A stretch of DNA of 64,000 bases, taken from assembly GCA_012295275.1 (NCBI GenBank), contig CM022671.1, positions 17,916,956 to 17,980,955 of the forward strand, read 5' to 3'. The notes beneath the pieces were generated by a model. The model made no database searches. It saw nothing but the letters and a program-made list of their open reading frames with translations, and had not been told where the DNA came from. Origin of the DNA: Chrysomallon squamiferum. Its lineage: Eukaryota; Mollusca; Gastropoda; Neomphalida; Peltospiridae. This document shows positions 12,561 through 26,140 of the stretch, in pieces. A program made the translations under genes and the position numbers. Every line of letters begins with the position of its first letter. Within the stretch, counting starts at the first letter, position 1.

Positions 12561-13319
12561 GTCAACAGCTTGAAATTGTCTGTGACAAAAATTTACTTTT
12601 TTCATTCTTTTTATTTATTTTTTTTAAAAATAAATATGAAATATGATTTATGGATCTGTTTTAGCGATAATATATATAAAAAAAAAAATAATAATAATAA
12701 TAGAAGAAGAATTTCAGACAAGAAGAAGAACAATAATAACAATAACAACAACAACAATAATAATAAAACATTATTATTATTATTATTATTATTGTTATCA
12801 ATAAATATTGTATGTTATGTGGATCAAGATGGAATATTGTAAAATACTGTTGAATATACTATCATATAGTAAAATACAGAGAAATGCAGCAATAATGTAT
12901 AATGTAATCATAAACAGTAAAACTGAAGTAATACTATAACATGACAATTTTGTGGTCAGTGACTGAAAAAAAAAATGTTACTGTTATTTATATCCCACTT
13001 TTTGTCAAATCTATATTTTTTATCAATTATCAGCAAGGGATTCTTTCCCACAGGATGAATGGTTGCATTTGAGTTCAATGAGCCCTGGCTAGAATGGGTA
13101 ATGGTTGAAATAACATTAACACTATCAATAACAATATAATAAGAAGAAGAACAGTGATAACAAAGGGGAGAAAAGTAAAAATAATTATTTCCTAAAGTAC
13201 ATTCTGCTTTTCCATCACTTTTGCAGAAATGATACCTATTTTTAAAAATGTTTATGCGAAGCACAACAAACAAAAGACTTAACTATACTTAAATAAATCT
13301 TTATTTTCAGTTACTGTCC

Positions 13320-14040
13320 CATCTTAATGTGCCGTCCAAAGTCAGACAGCTAATGCAGAAGTCATGTCGAATCCATTTCATAAATCTGATAGCACTTTAT
13401 TAACCAGTAAATGTCTGTTTGTACCTCTACTTACTGAAGGGTTCAAAGAGTAACTGTTCTTGTTCTGATTTGTAGATCAGTAAATGCCAATTACCAAAGA
13501 GTTCAGTATGTGATAGATTTCATACTGACTTTATAAACAAGTACACTTCTTTTTTTAGTTATCAGACAGTTTGAAGAGTTGTACTAGGTTTATAAACTAG
13601 TAAATGTCCATTTCTGTCTTTCTTTATCAAAGCATTCTAAAGGTGAATGATTCAGTAAACTAGTAAATATCTTTTTCTGTCTTTCTTTTATTGAAGAGTT
13701 CAGTATGTGATAGATCTCATCCTAATCTTATAAACAAGAAAACTTATTTTTCTAGTTATTATACATCTGCACAGTCATACTAGGTTTATAAACTAGTAAA
13801 TGTCATGTTTCTGTCTTATTTTCCACAAATGGTTCTGGTTCTAGGACCGATTTTATAAACTTGTAAAAAAATGTTTTTATAGTTATTACAGAATCTGAAA
13901 AATTATGGCTGTTGCACTAGGTTTGTTAATTAGTAAATGTCTGTTTCTGCCTTTTTTTACCAAAAGGTTCAATATGAAACAGATATCCGTACCATAAAAA
14001 CACTGAATGGGTTATGGCTGTTGCATTAAAATTTGTTCAC
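13320..14040. repeat. Higher-order degenerate array, ~100/220-bp units
   Basis: Repeated motifs are 'tttataaactagtaaatgtc' + 'tttctgtctttcttta' and 'gttcagtatgtgatagat' + 'ataaacaagtacac'. The latter pair recurs at about 13500 and 13690, and the former at about 13400, 13588, 13650, 13790 and 13925. Copies are mutated and of uneven length. Confidence 0.85.
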
Positions 14041-14269
14041 CATTGTATTTTTATCTGTATCTGTCAGTACCATGGTTCAAATACTGAATTTGCAAAATCT
14101 GCAAATATTTCAAACTATCTGGATCACTACAACAGAAGAAAGCAGCATCCATAAAATATATTTAACAGACTGGTTGAAATGAGAAACTAGTCAGACATAA
14201 CAGTGAGAGACACATCTGTGAGAAACCAAATTAGTGATCAAGTTTGTCTGTCTGACACAGACCAAATTC

Positions 14270-14860
14270 TAGAACCTAATATCTAGTTCAGTGGTTCAGA
14301 CAACTAACACCAGTACTATAAACAATAGAGAAACAAAATGAATTTAATTCTTATTTTTCAGTTATTAATAGCAAGAGCAGTTACAAAGATTTGAACCTTG
14401 TTACAAACAACTTAAAAATAACAGTTAAATTTGACAGGCGAAGATTCAGTTCAGTTGTTCAAACTTCCAACACTGTGTATTAGATGTCTGTAGTATAAGA
14501 AGAATTTGATTCTTACTCTTACTCAATTATTAATATACTGCAGGAGCAGTTACAAGACTTGAACGTTGTAACTAACAATTTGAAATTCAACAAGCCCATA
14601 TCCAGTTCAAAATTTCAATCAACCAACACTTGTGTTACAAAAATTAGAATTTAATTCACACTCTTGGTCTATTATTAATGCACAGGAGCTGTTGCAATTT
14701 AACAAGCTTATATCTAGTTCACCATTTCAAGAACTCAGCACTAGGTTTAAATAACTGTTTTATAAAGATTAGTGAGAAGAATTTTATTTTTTGCTCTAAC
14801 TCATTTATTAATATGCAGCAGGAGCTGTTATAAGGACTTTAACCCTTTAACTACCAACTT
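14270..14860. repeat. Degenerate tandem array, ~120-bp unit
   Basis: Four to five diverged units carry 'atatctagttcagtggttcaa', 'ccaacactagtgtta', 'ttattaatatgcagcaggag' and 'ctgttacaagacttgaacc' segments. Starts are near 14280, 14445, 14590, 14708 and 14810. The array abuts the tRNA-like SINE candidate at its right end. Confidence 0.8.
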
Positions 14861-14864
14861 CAAA

Positions 14865-15075
14865 ACTTGAAGGCTTAGCCAGTGTGGTGATCATTCTCTG
14901 TCCTAATCATAAGACAGATGATGCTGGATTTGATCCCCATAACTAGCAACTTTAATGCAGGTGGCTTAACTGTGAAACATATGTGGGTCTTTCATCACTC
15001 TAATTACCTCTAGGTAGGATATATTACAGGGATATTATAAAGCCAACAGCTTATCCTCTGAGCTCTGAGTCCAGT
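14865..15075 (+). mobile_element. tRNA-derived SINE-like element (degenerate)
   Basis: A tRNA-like head spans 14872-14938. It has an A-box-like 'tagccagtgtgg' (14875-14886), an anticodon-arm-like 'gtcctaatcataagac', and a B-box-like 'ggatttgatcc' (14926-14936). Box spacing of about 50 bp fits a Pol III internal promoter. The downstream body (ctcatcctctgagctctgag-like, then 'ggtggatt') is unrelated to tRNA. This matches the usual SINE layout. Stems are mutated, so it is not a working tRNA. The right end is uncertain, and I saw no clear target-site duplication. Confidence 0.5.
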
Positions 15076-16769
15076 AATTGGTGGATTATCTTGCTTATCT
15101 TTTCTAATGGATTTTTTAAATTATTCAGATACAGAGAACAAGAATATTAAAATATTAATGCACTGCAGAGTATAATTTTTTTACTTTTAAAATTAATAAC
15201 AGTGTTGGTATTTTAAGTAACAAATAACACATGACAAGGATAAAATCTGTGAAGAATAAATATGGATGATCTTCTGAAAAATTTAAATTTAAGAATGCTT
15301 ACATTGTATTTCATAGATATTTTCCAAAAGTAAATTGGCAGTAATTGTAAAAATGTAAATACAATATATACATCTTAACAATTTTTCATAATGCTGATTA
15401 ATTTCAATATGCAAATATTGATCCTTTCTCTCTCTTAGATTGTAAAAATTTTAAAATGTAACTGAAAGATAAAAAAAAGAGTGAAAATAATCTGTTTTAC
15501 AGTAATTGAAAATACCAAGCACTGTGTGATAATAAAATCTGTACTAAACACACCTATATAAAAAAAAAAAAAAATATTTTTTTTTTTTTTAATTGTAATT
15601 GAAAACATGACATTTTTAGACCATAAAATTTGATGTAATACACATTGGATCTTTTTTTTTTCCTTTCTTTTTTCAGTTATCTGTTAAAAAAAAATTATTT
15701 TATGCCAACTACACTTCAATAAAAAAAAATAGCAAAATTTTTGTGAAAATAAGTAACACAACCAAAATTAGAAAATAACAAACAATTACTTGAAAATAAC
15801 TTCAACAAAATTTTTTAATTTTTTGGAAAGAATAACACAACTAAAACTGAAACAATTGTCAAAAAAAACAAAAACCCATGACATACAAACCTCTATCACA
15901 TACTCCCTGACTGATTACACCACAATAACTACAAGTCTCGTTACAATTTTAACCTGTTTTAGTCTGTTGTGATTCATTGGACAGACATACAGACAGACAG
16001 CAGACAAAAGGACATGAATACAGAACACAACATTAACTTGTCTCGTGTCAGTTTATTATCCAGACAGATATATCAGTGCAGCATGCACACTACACCTAAC
16101 CTTTAGGAATTGAAACTATTACTAGTTTTCAATTGCAATAGATAAAAATCTCTTCAACTACAAATGACTTCAGTTTTCTTTCATTTCTTCTTATTATTAT
16201 TTTTTATTTTTTTTAAAGAATTTTCTTTTCAGATTTGAGAAAACAGTTAGACATCATAAATAATAACAATGATAATGACGATGATTGTTATTATTGTTTC
16301 TGTTATTGCTATTATTCAAATATTACTACTACTACCACCACTACTATTACTACTGCTACTAAAACCACCATTACAACTATTATTACTACTACTATTAAAA
16401 TAATTATTATTATCATGATTATTATTACAACTTTACCTTACACTTTAGAAGTATTAAATATCAAATCTATATATATATATATATATATTTTTTTTTTTTT
16501 ATTGAATAAAAAATTCTAAATGTCAGATTTTTTTTTTTTTATATATATTAATTTTTAAAGATCAGTGTCTAGACTTTAATTATATTTTATTCTTTGAGTG
16601 CATCATCAGTTCTGTTTCCCTAGAGTCATGTCAGATGTATTTAGTTCACGTGGGTTTACAGATAAATGGGTATTAAGGAAGCCATATGTAAACTATTACA
16701 AAAGGTCACTGCAGTAACAGTGTCATATATATTGAGTCTGTGTGACTGTTGTTAAGTTGCAGTATTGTC

Positions 16770-16770
<1 letters not shown>

Positions 16771-16824
<54 letters not shown>
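16771..16824. repeat. (TG)27 microsatellite
   Basis: A pure TG run. The Cys-Val repeat frame over it is an artefact. Confidence 0.97.
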
Positions 16825-16825
<1 letters not shown>

Positions 16826-17029
16826 CTTTGTCCCTGTGTATTTATGTACATGTTTAAATATGTATTTATGTATATTAACTTGTTTCTTATTATTAATTTT
16901 TCAAATTATTTTGAAAATCACAATCTCCTCTCACCATCATCCAAATTTCTTTATTTTATTTTATATTATTTTTATTTTTATTTTATTTTATTATTATTAA
17001 CCACCCTGCTCTGAGTGATAAAACAATAA

Positions 17030-17285
17030 ACAGTGAGTGACAAAAACGTCACAGAATTTGTTGGTTTCTTACGGCACAAGTCCAGAACTGTCCATTCGGA
17101 GAATACAGCTCTGATTTGATGAATGACAGATCTGATATAAATCAATAGAACTCTGAAGGCAATCAGTAGCTCGATGCAGTAATCTGATGGACAGTCCATC
17201 AGAGAGGCATACAGGCTCCGAAATTGGCATCGTTCGTAATATAATGTGTAAACTTTTGATAAAATGGAGGATAAGAACATCATAT
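17030..17285. other. Non-repetitive block; candidate conserved noncoding element
   Basis: Balanced and CpG-containing, between AT-rich zones. It has a palindrome-like 'gtgacaaaaacgtcac' at about 17037 and an internal palindrome 'gatggacagtccatc' at about 17186. A minus-strand frame is open from about 17283 to 16978, but it has no start context, domain or splice support. Confidence 0.33.
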
Positions 17286-17467
17286 AAATATGTAATTAAT
17301 GAAAGTCAGTAAATGTAATGTAGTTCTGAGATTGTGGTTGACTGAGTCAGGACAAACTGAAGAAGAGAATGTATTTGGTGCCATGAAGAGAAATAGAATT
17401 CTGGACTTTTATTATCTTGTAAAATTATTATTATTATTTTTGTTGTAATTGTTATTATTATTATTTC

Positions 17468-17470
<3 letters not shown>

Positions 17471-17521
<51 letters not shown>

Positions 17522-17635
17522 TAATGGGATTCTACATTTAAAAAATATGTATGTGAATGGTTTTGATGCAGTTATTCAATGATTTATATATTTATTATTG
17601 TTTTTAAAAACTTTTTTCTGTTTCCATGGTAAATT

Positions 17636-17674
<39 letters not shown>
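17471..17674. repeat. (TTA)16 and (TA)18 microsatellites
   Basis: A TTA run at 17471-17519 and a TA run at 17639-17674, separated by 119 bases of AT-rich DNA. Confidence 0.95.
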
Positions 17675-17682
<8 letters not shown>

Positions 17683-18814
17683 TTATTATTACTGATGATT
17701 TATACTGTTTTTGCCATGAGGTCTCTTAAAAAATTTAATAATAGATTTCCATAATTTTAATTATGAATAACAAATACATTAAGTTTTTATTATTATTATT
17801 TATATTTTTTTTAACTCGACAAAAAAATAAAAATAAATATAAATAATAAAGTTAAAAACAAAAATTAATAATAAAATATATTTTTTTAAACTTTTAACAT
17901 CATGTTCTTCTATCATAACCAAAAATTATGTTCCAATTTTTATTAACTACTTATCTTCCTGTTCTTTTTTTTATTTTCATTTTATTTTATTATTATTGTT
18001 AATCTTTAAAATTACTTTCAAAATTATATTTTCACCTATCACCACCACAACATTTTATTATATTTTATTATATATATATATTTTTTTAGTTCTATAGTTG
18101 TTTGGAATGATGACCATCCAAAAGACATTAATAAAATCTTCCATCAAGTGAAAGTATTAATACGAATCATACAAACATAAATCTTGTATATTACTAAATA
18201 AGTATCACAGATAGGTTTGAATGTTTGGCTAACAAGCTATATATCATTTTACTAGATGATATCAACTGGGTTATACGTGCAGTTTTTCAATGTGATGGAA
18301 ATTGATTTTGTGTTAATCACTATAAATTGTGAAGATTTAAAAAAAGAAAGAAAACAGCTTATTAATTTATATGCATGTAAGTAAATAAAAATACGCATTT
18401 ATATCAAGTTTATATAAATTTATTAATCAGTTCTTAAAATGATTTATAAACAACAAACTGTGTTTGTGTTAATCAGAGAAAATGTTAAATATAAGTTATT
18501 ACTGAACAGCAAATAAATATATATATAAATGTACAATATTATTTATGATTTATGTAACAAAACTCACTTTTTATATTAGTACGTTAATGAATAGAAATTT
18601 ATATGATCAAGAATCTACGCAACATATAAATAAATGTGAATATTTCAAATTTTATTGATATAATTAGATATTTATTTGTTGTTTTATTTGCTTTTTTATC
18701 ATATGGTTATAGAAATAAATAAAATTTAAAAAAAATACAAGAACAGAGTGGACTTATTAAAAGTAACTTTCAGAGATTAATTAGAAATATTATTTGCCTG
18801 TTAGCAATCAAAAT

Positions 18815-18895
18815 AACACACACACATATACACACACATACTTCACACACTCACATACACACACACAGACACACACACACACACACACAGAGAGA
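18815..18895. repeat. Interrupted (AC)n/(AG)n tract
   Basis: AC repeats with TATA, CTC and CAGAC interruptions, ending in AGAGAG. Confidence 0.9.
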
Positions 18896-19837
18896 GTTAA
18901 ACACATGTACACTCTTTCACACACAAACAGACACCCAGACACTCTTTCTATTTTGGAAAGTTAACATTTTCCGAGATAGTATAAATTACAGATTTTCCAA
19001 GAAATGTCTGGAGAAGTCTTCTACCTTGTCATTTACTGTGTAATTGGTTGCTCCAGTTAAAACATCTCTTAGTCCTTAATTTGAGACTTCATAAAGTGTC
19101 TAACCAGACATCTTATTTTAGTAACTCTGGGCACTGAGGTTTATAATATAAGCAGAAGCATCCTTATACCAAATCTGGACAAACAATTATATATGAAACT
19201 GTTTTAAATAGTAGCAGTGGTGGTTGTGGTGGTGATGGTGACAGTGACAGCAGTAACAGTGGTAGCAGCAATATCAGCACTGCCTATAATAATTCAATTA
19301 GATTAAACAAAATAAAACCTTTTCATCTTATTATTACATTTTTATTTAAATAAAATTCATTTTCCTAGCATCCAAAGACAATTTAGAATAGAAAATGTTC
19401 TATTTGCATCTGATCACTATTATTAGCTGTCACAAAAATAATCATTAATGCTTCAGAATATAACCCATCCACTGTCATTATTACTATAAAGAAAATGTTT
19501 CCATTTCTTTTTCCTTTTTTTTTTCTTCTGTTACATCAGTAATATGAGGCTAGTAAAATAAAGCACAAATATAAAAACTATTATTTAATATTGGTACATT
19601 TATATATACAAGATGATGTCAGCTTGATGTAGTAAATGTCTTCACAAGGCACTAAAACATTTTCAAGCAGGTAATAGCATATAAATAATTCCTTTTACAG
19701 ACACTTTAACATTTCAGAAATAACTTGATAAACTGGATTAAAACAAATATGTAGGATTACTAACACTATTAAAAAGTAATAAAAATAAGCCTGTATTAAA
19801 GATTTTTTTTCTTTGACATTATTTAATCAAACTTAAA

Positions 19838-19890
<53 letters not shown>
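19838..19890. repeat. Poly-A plus (TA)18 tract
   Basis: An A run that passes directly into AT dinucleotides, followed by short GGAT/AGAT repeats. Confidence 0.95.
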
Positions 19891-19892
<2 letters not shown>

Positions 19893-19984
19893 ATGGATAG
19901 ATAGATAAATTGACAGACACACAGAAAAAGACCAGAAAGAAAAGATGTGACAAATTATGGTCATGCTGCAAGAGACAGATATTC

Positions 19985-20440
19985 AGAGAACAGAGATATA
20001 TTTAAAATATATATCTTTCTCTGATATACAGCATTCTACAAAATACAGAAAGAAGTCACAATCTAAAACATCTTTCTGTTGAGCTATGACGTAAAACTGT
20101 TTCTATCTTCTGAGATTTAAAATTCAGAAGACTTTATACAAAAACACCTTTCTGCTGACCTGTGGCAAAGAGCATTCTACAAAACACAGAAAGAAGAGAT
20201 GTACACAAATATATTTCAACTGAACCATCACCCAAAACTGCCTGTGATAAAAAACCTATCTTTTTCTACTGACCTATGACAAAAGAGCATTCTACAGGAA
20301 GAGATATATTAAAGCATCTTTCTACTGACCTATGACAGAGAGCATTCTACAAGAAGAGATATATTAAAGCATCTTTCTGTTGAGCTATGATGTAAAACTG
20401 TCTAATTCAGCTAAGCTGTGTTACACAGCTGTCTCTACAG
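19985..20440. repeat. Degenerate tandem array, ~60-130-bp unit
   Basis: Units share 'gagcattctacaaaacacag', 'aaagcatctttctgttgagc' and 'tatgacgtaaaactgt'. Copies of the first core lie near 20030, 20170, 20288 and 20340. The last two are the most alike. Confidence 0.85.
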
Positions 20441-20449
20441 CTCACTGCA

Positions 20450-20590
20450 TACAACAGACACACAACATGACAGGCTGCTCACACCACTCACGGTAATAAA
20501 CTCGGCAGAAGACATCAATCAGTGTAACTCACTATAAACACTGACACAGTTCAAACTCAAACTGATCTCCTGTAACTGACTCACTTGTGT
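20450..20590. other. Short non-repetitive block
   Basis: Balanced, complex sequence ('cacggtaataaactcggcag') right after the array. A candidate noncoding element from composition only. Confidence 0.2.
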
Positions 20591-21099
20591 GTAAAATTAT
20601 TTCATCTGCAAAACAAGCCAATATTTGTTTTTATCATTGTGGTTCATTTACAGTCTTCAGACATTGAAGAGGTTTTTTTTTTTTTTTTTTTTAGGAAGTC
20701 AATAAAATGTTGCAATTGGTGCTGTTTTGTTATATATGCAGTGTATGAACTGATATCACAAAAATTATCATAATCATCTCTTCAGGTTTCTTATTTTATT
20801 GTTTTACTTTATTACTAGCAAAGGTTTAACTGAAGTGTGTGAATGTGTGCAGTGTTTTGTGTGTGTGTGTGCTTGCATGTGTCTGCTTGCAGAAGTGCTG
20901 GTATTTAGGTGGTATCCATGTAACTACCAGAGTTCATTCCTATAGCTTAACCACAGTATTGCAGAAACAGTATTTAACAGTTTTTACAAGCTGTCAGTTT
21001 GGGTGTAGAGTTATTTGATGAGTTTTGAGTGCACTACAGGTAAGGATCTTGGTTAATGGAAATAAAAGAAACAATTTGATATTCATGTTACACTTTTTA

Positions 21100-21305
21100 G
21101 AATGGTAAAATGAATGAACGAGGTAAATGAGAATATGAGGGATTCATAGTAAGTAGTGTGGAATGAATAAAAGAATGGGTGGAATGGAAGAATGAATGAA
21201 TGGATAAAGGAGATATAAGTGGGTATAATATGTGAGTAATGGATGACAATAAATAAATGGGTGGATGGATGGATGAATGAACAAATGAATGGGTAAGCAA
21301 GAATA
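21100..21305. repeat. Imperfect (GAAT/GGAT)n tetranucleotide zone
   Basis: Many TGAATGAA, GGATGGAT and AATGGGTG words on a purine-rich plus strand. The minus-strand His/Ser-rich frame is an artefact. Confidence 0.8.
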
Positions 21306-22609
21306 TAAGAGAATGTATGTGCATTTACAAAGAGTAGGTGTGAATGTATAAAGGATGAACTACAAGCAAATGGCAGATTTAGAAACAGTTTCAGTTATAT
21401 TGGTGTTGGAGTGAATCAGCAGGGAGACAATGTATTTGATCATTTAATGAATAATTAAACTGTATGAAATAACATAACAAAGCATGTAATCATTACAAAA
21501 ATATAAAATGAAAAATATTAATAATAATTCTTTAACAATAAATAATTAATTATTAACATTAGCAAAAAATATATATTTATTGTCAGTTAGGTTATACTAA
21601 TATATAAAATAATGAAAATTTCTTACTTTGAAAAATACTGTTCAAAACAATATAGTGTACAAGGTGGCACTAAATAAATACAATATAGATCATGCAGTCG
21701 AATATATTTTTATAAAACAAATATTTAATTTCAATTTTGAACAAATTGTATTGATATTCTGCACTTTTTACTCTCTTGCACAGATTATTATTTTTTTTAT
21801 TCTGAGACACTGTCTGCCCTGAAAGATAATACTTTTTAATTACTTTTTTTTTTTTTTTTTTTTTTTTAATATAAATGGGATCTTATTTTCCCTATTGCTT
21901 CATGATGGCTAGATTCCAAAGCATTTTGATCTACAGCCTTGGTAACTTTCCTTTAAAAAAATGAATTAGTAGACAAATTGAAATTGTATTACCAAAAAAA
22001 AAAAAAAATCTATTAGCTATTAAGATGCATAGCTATGATAAGAGTTAGATATAACATTCTGTTTTTGAAAACTACTTTTTAGGTTTAGAAAAGTGATTCA
22101 GAAACAATAAGTAAACTGAACAGAATTAGTGGAATTTTTTTAAATGATGTGAATCCAGGTTATTAATTCTTCAAAGATAATTAATATAAATAAAATAAAA
22201 TAAATAAAATACCACTAAAGTCAGGTGAGGAATGACTTAAAAGGGAGGAAAAAACAGAAATTGCAAGGTTACAGTTTTGAAAAAGAAAATAATGGGAAAA
22301 TATAGGGAAAAAAAAATTTAAAATGAAATAAATGGTTAAACAGAATTAAAATCCCTTTTGAAATATTTTATGTGCTTTCTGTGATAATATAATATCTCTG
22401 AAAAGAAAGATCTTAAATATTTTTGCTTAAACTGATATTTAAATTTTACCTTTCAAAGGATTATGTTATATTTTTTTGAAAATTCAACAATTTATTTAAA
22501 AATGAGAAGGAAAGAAGATGTATTTTAATTAACAAATTTTTATTAAATTATGGACGAGGTAAAGGATATAAACACAATTAAAACAGAAAGAGAAGAAAGC
22601 AAAACTAAA

Positions 22610-22812
22610 ATGAAATAAAACAAAATAAATAAATAAAATAAAATAAAATAAAATAAAATAAAATAAAATAAAATAAAATAAAATAAAAAAATAAAATAAA
22701 ATTAAATTAAATTAAATAAAATAAAATTAAATTAAATTAAAATAAAATAAAATAAAATTAAATTAAATTAAACAAAATACAATAAAATAAAATAAAATGA
22801 AATAAAATAAAT
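22610..22812. repeat. (AAAAT)n pentanucleotide array, ~200 bp
   Basis: AAAAT units with AAATT variants ('ttaaattaaattaaa') in at least two interspersed blocks. Very A-rich and T-poor on the plus strand. Confidence 0.95.
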
Positions 22813-22869
22813 TTAAAAAAAGGAGTGAAAAATAAAGACTAAAAATATAATAGTTTTTTTACTAACTAC

Positions 22870-23345
22870 CAAACATTTTCTCTTTCCCATATTTAATATG
22901 ACAGGTTGTCATTTTATCTTACAGGTATCAACATTAAAGATTATTTCTGCTGACAAATAATTTTCACATCATATTTGTTACTAACAAAACAAACACTTCT
23001 CCTGATTAAGTTGATTTTAATTAATAAAAATTAATGATTTTCTCCATCCCAATCTAGCAATCTTCTTAGTACCTGCATTGCATATACCTTTCATTTTACC
23101 TTACAGGTGTCAGTTAAAAATTATTTCTTCTGATAAATATTTCATATCATTATTTTTGGACTAAAAAAACAAACATTTCTTCTCATTAATTAACAAATCA
23201 ACAAATTTTCTCCATCCTGTATTTAACAATCTGCTTAGTACCTGCTTTGCAAAATACCTGTCATTTCACCTTACTGATGTCTATTAAAGATGATTTCTTC
23301 TGACAAATAATTTTCACATCATTTTTGTTACCACTCATTAAGCTG
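22870..23345. repeat. Three-copy degenerate tandem array, ~190-bp unit
   Basis: Each unit has 'cctgtcattttaccttacag', a 'tgtc...attaaagattatttcttctgacaaata' segment, 'ttttcacatcat' and 'acaaacacttctcctgattaa'. Copies begin near 22905, 23090 and 23260. Confidence 0.9.
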
Positions 23346-24289
23346 ATTAAGCTCTGGCAAACAAATACAGAGGTCTAATACAGCTATTTTTCCACACACT
23401 AATCTGCTAAGTAAAGATATTGCATTATTGGAAAGCTGATCTTGTTTGTAAGAAGAAAGTAGATTCAAAAGCAAAGCCCCCGACTGATTTAATATTATCT
23501 TCATTATGACCTGGTTCGTCCAGTTACAGACAGACAGATTGTAATAATAATAATAAAATCAGTGATGATGACAATGAGGATGATGATATTAAATGAATAA
23601 TAACAATTAAACATTAAAGTAAAAAACAGATAATAATAATACAGATGAACAACCTATTAAATATTTCTTTAATTTAATTTAATTAGTGTGTTAAATGTCA
23701 AGTTTTAAAGGTTTTTTTTTTTTTTTTTAAATGTTTGGCAAATAAATCCTAAAAATTATCTGACCCAAGATTTCAGATAAGTAATAGCTGACCTGAATAT
23801 TGGTAATTATTGTAATAATAATAATGGCCGGTGACAATAATAATGATGATGATGATGATGATGATGACAGAAATGATGCCAACATATATGCAAATGTGGG
23901 GAGATGAGTGTGTATATTTAATTTATATAAAATGTATGTGTATAAAATATATACACGCACATATATTATACTGATTGGATAGAATGATTATATCCTCAAA
24001 AATCTTATCTCAACATCCTATCTTTCATAATTCACATCACTGCCAGAAACACAAGAGATGTTGTCTTTTCCTAAATTAAAATATATATTTTTCATAGAAA
24101 CATGATTAAGTTCTATGTTACTGAAGGGCAGTGTGCTGAAAGAATCTCTAATAAAGCAAGTCTTATCATTACTGGCGTATAAATAGTAAAATCATCTGTC
24201 CTAACCTTAATAACAGACAAAACAAAGTCAGACATGAATGTATTTGTTTTCACAGGAAAACTTGCAATGACTAATTGAATAACTACCTC

Positions 24290-24725
24290 ACGAGTTTAGC
24301 CATGAAACTATACTATACAGCAATACATTACAGCAACACCATAGAGCTATACCATAAAGCTACACCACAAAACTATACCATATAACTAGCTTCAACATGA
24401 AGCTATACCACAAAGCTGTATCATTCAGTTATTTCATACAGCTGTACCATAAATGCATAAGGCTATATCACCATATCACCAAGTTACACCATATAACCAC
24501 ATGATAAGGCTATACCATAAGGCAAAACAGAGCTAATTTAAAGCCATACTATACACTTACAACAATGAACCTATAAAAATACCATACAACCATAATCATA
24601 TACATATAGCTAAACCATATAACTATGCCATAACACTATACCATGACGTTAATCCATACAGCTATACCACCATACAGCTGCAGCATAAAAATAAACCATA
24701 CACCATATCATTCAGCCACAGCCTG
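24290..24725. repeat. Degenerate short tandem array, 'agctataccata' unit
   Basis: A 12-18-bp motif (agctataccata / aactataccatataac / agctacaccaca) recurs irregularly over about 430 bases. Drift is high. Confidence 0.85.
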
Positions 24726-24995
24726 CTGAGCTAGCAATGATAAATTCACAGCTCACCACTGACAAAGTCTTTTGAGGACCTTCCATCACAGGTAACGATG
24801 TCAAGTGATCTCCCTAATGTTGTTTTTGTGTCGATGTAATCTCCTGATTTATTACATATAAACCATCCAAACCTCACATAAAACACACTTTATTATAATT
24901 ACCTGTCAGACCAGAGTTTGCCTCTAGGACAACATGACACAAACTTTAACACACCATTCAGTTCACAGACACCAAGATTTTCAGGGGCACGAGGT
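24726..24995. other. Non-repetitive block; candidate conserved noncoding element
   Basis: Balanced sequence from 'gctgagctagcaatgata' to 'ggggcacgaggttactg', with no repeats. Function unknown. Confidence 0.25.
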
Positions 24996-25924
24996 TACTG
25001 AATTCATTATGTTTTACAAAGAAAAGAAAAGAAAATTAAAGGGTTTCAGAGTTCACGTAATTTTTTTTGTACCCTGTTTGTCTTAATGCCCAAACACTGA
25101 CAAATGTAACTTTGAACCCATTAATGATAGACATCATTATACATTTTTCTTATACTTAAAAAAACAAATTGGATTTATGCACCTAATGATTTTTTTTTTT
25201 AATAACATCAATTATTCAGTACATAAAACCATATCAGATCTTTTAACAATACCTAAATACATTGTAATATAAACAGTGGATTTCAAACATACAAATTTTA
25301 AATAAAGATGATGAGAGAAGAAACCCACTGTCAGTTAGCAATACGGCATCTTTTGTATGCACAATCCCACAGACTGTTTTTAATATGAGCATTTGCAATG
25401 AAAAATAAACACAATAATTTAACTGACAACAATTTGAACAATAAGTTATTTGGAAGAAATACACCTTGTCTCCAATGAAATTTCTGGAGAATGCTCCTTA
25501 TTAACTGTGCTATATAATATCTAGCAGAAATTGAAAATATCACCTACTAAATTTCAGGAAAGTGTTCTATGCTTCTTAACTGACTGGTAAAAAAAAAAAA
25601 AAAACTTATGAAAAAGGTTCAAGTAGATTTTCCATGCTTAACCCCTTTGGAGAAATGTTCAGTTGAGTGTCCAAATTAAAGTTCTCCAACATAAACTAAA
25701 ACCCCATTACGTTTCAGGTGAGTTTTCTAATGCAACAGGCATCCCAAAAGAATTGAATTTTTCTTGGAAAAGCCTTTGATGTTGAGCAGTCATTATGACT
25801 TGATGCTACGTTTTCCCCATTATCCCCTACAGTCCAATACAACACTACATATAACAGACATAAACTGGAAGAAAAGCCATTTTCTCTCATAGTTTATGAT
25901 CACAATTAGTGTTGAATATTTCTG

Positions 25925-26140
25925 GAAAGAAATTAACTAACGTAATTAACAACACCTTTCAGCAGGAGCTGATATAGATCTGGTTTTCAAGCCTGCTGGT
26001 ACCTACACAGTCTGTCGCTGCATGAATGTGCATTAATGTCAGTGGCAGCTCCTGAATGGAACTCGCTTAATTAATTCACCTTTCACAATATCAGCTGGAC
26101 ATAGCTGTGGCCTTGACTTGAACAAAGTATGTCGTTAAGC
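25925..26140. other. Non-repetitive block; candidate conserved noncoding element
   Basis: A complex island with homeodomain-type cores (cgtaattaac, gcttaattaattcacc), a near-palindromic 'cagcaggagctg', and 'gcatgaatgtgcattaatg', which includes an octamer-like segment. This is one of the stronger enhancer-like stretches. The evidence is composition and motif density only. Confidence 0.35.
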
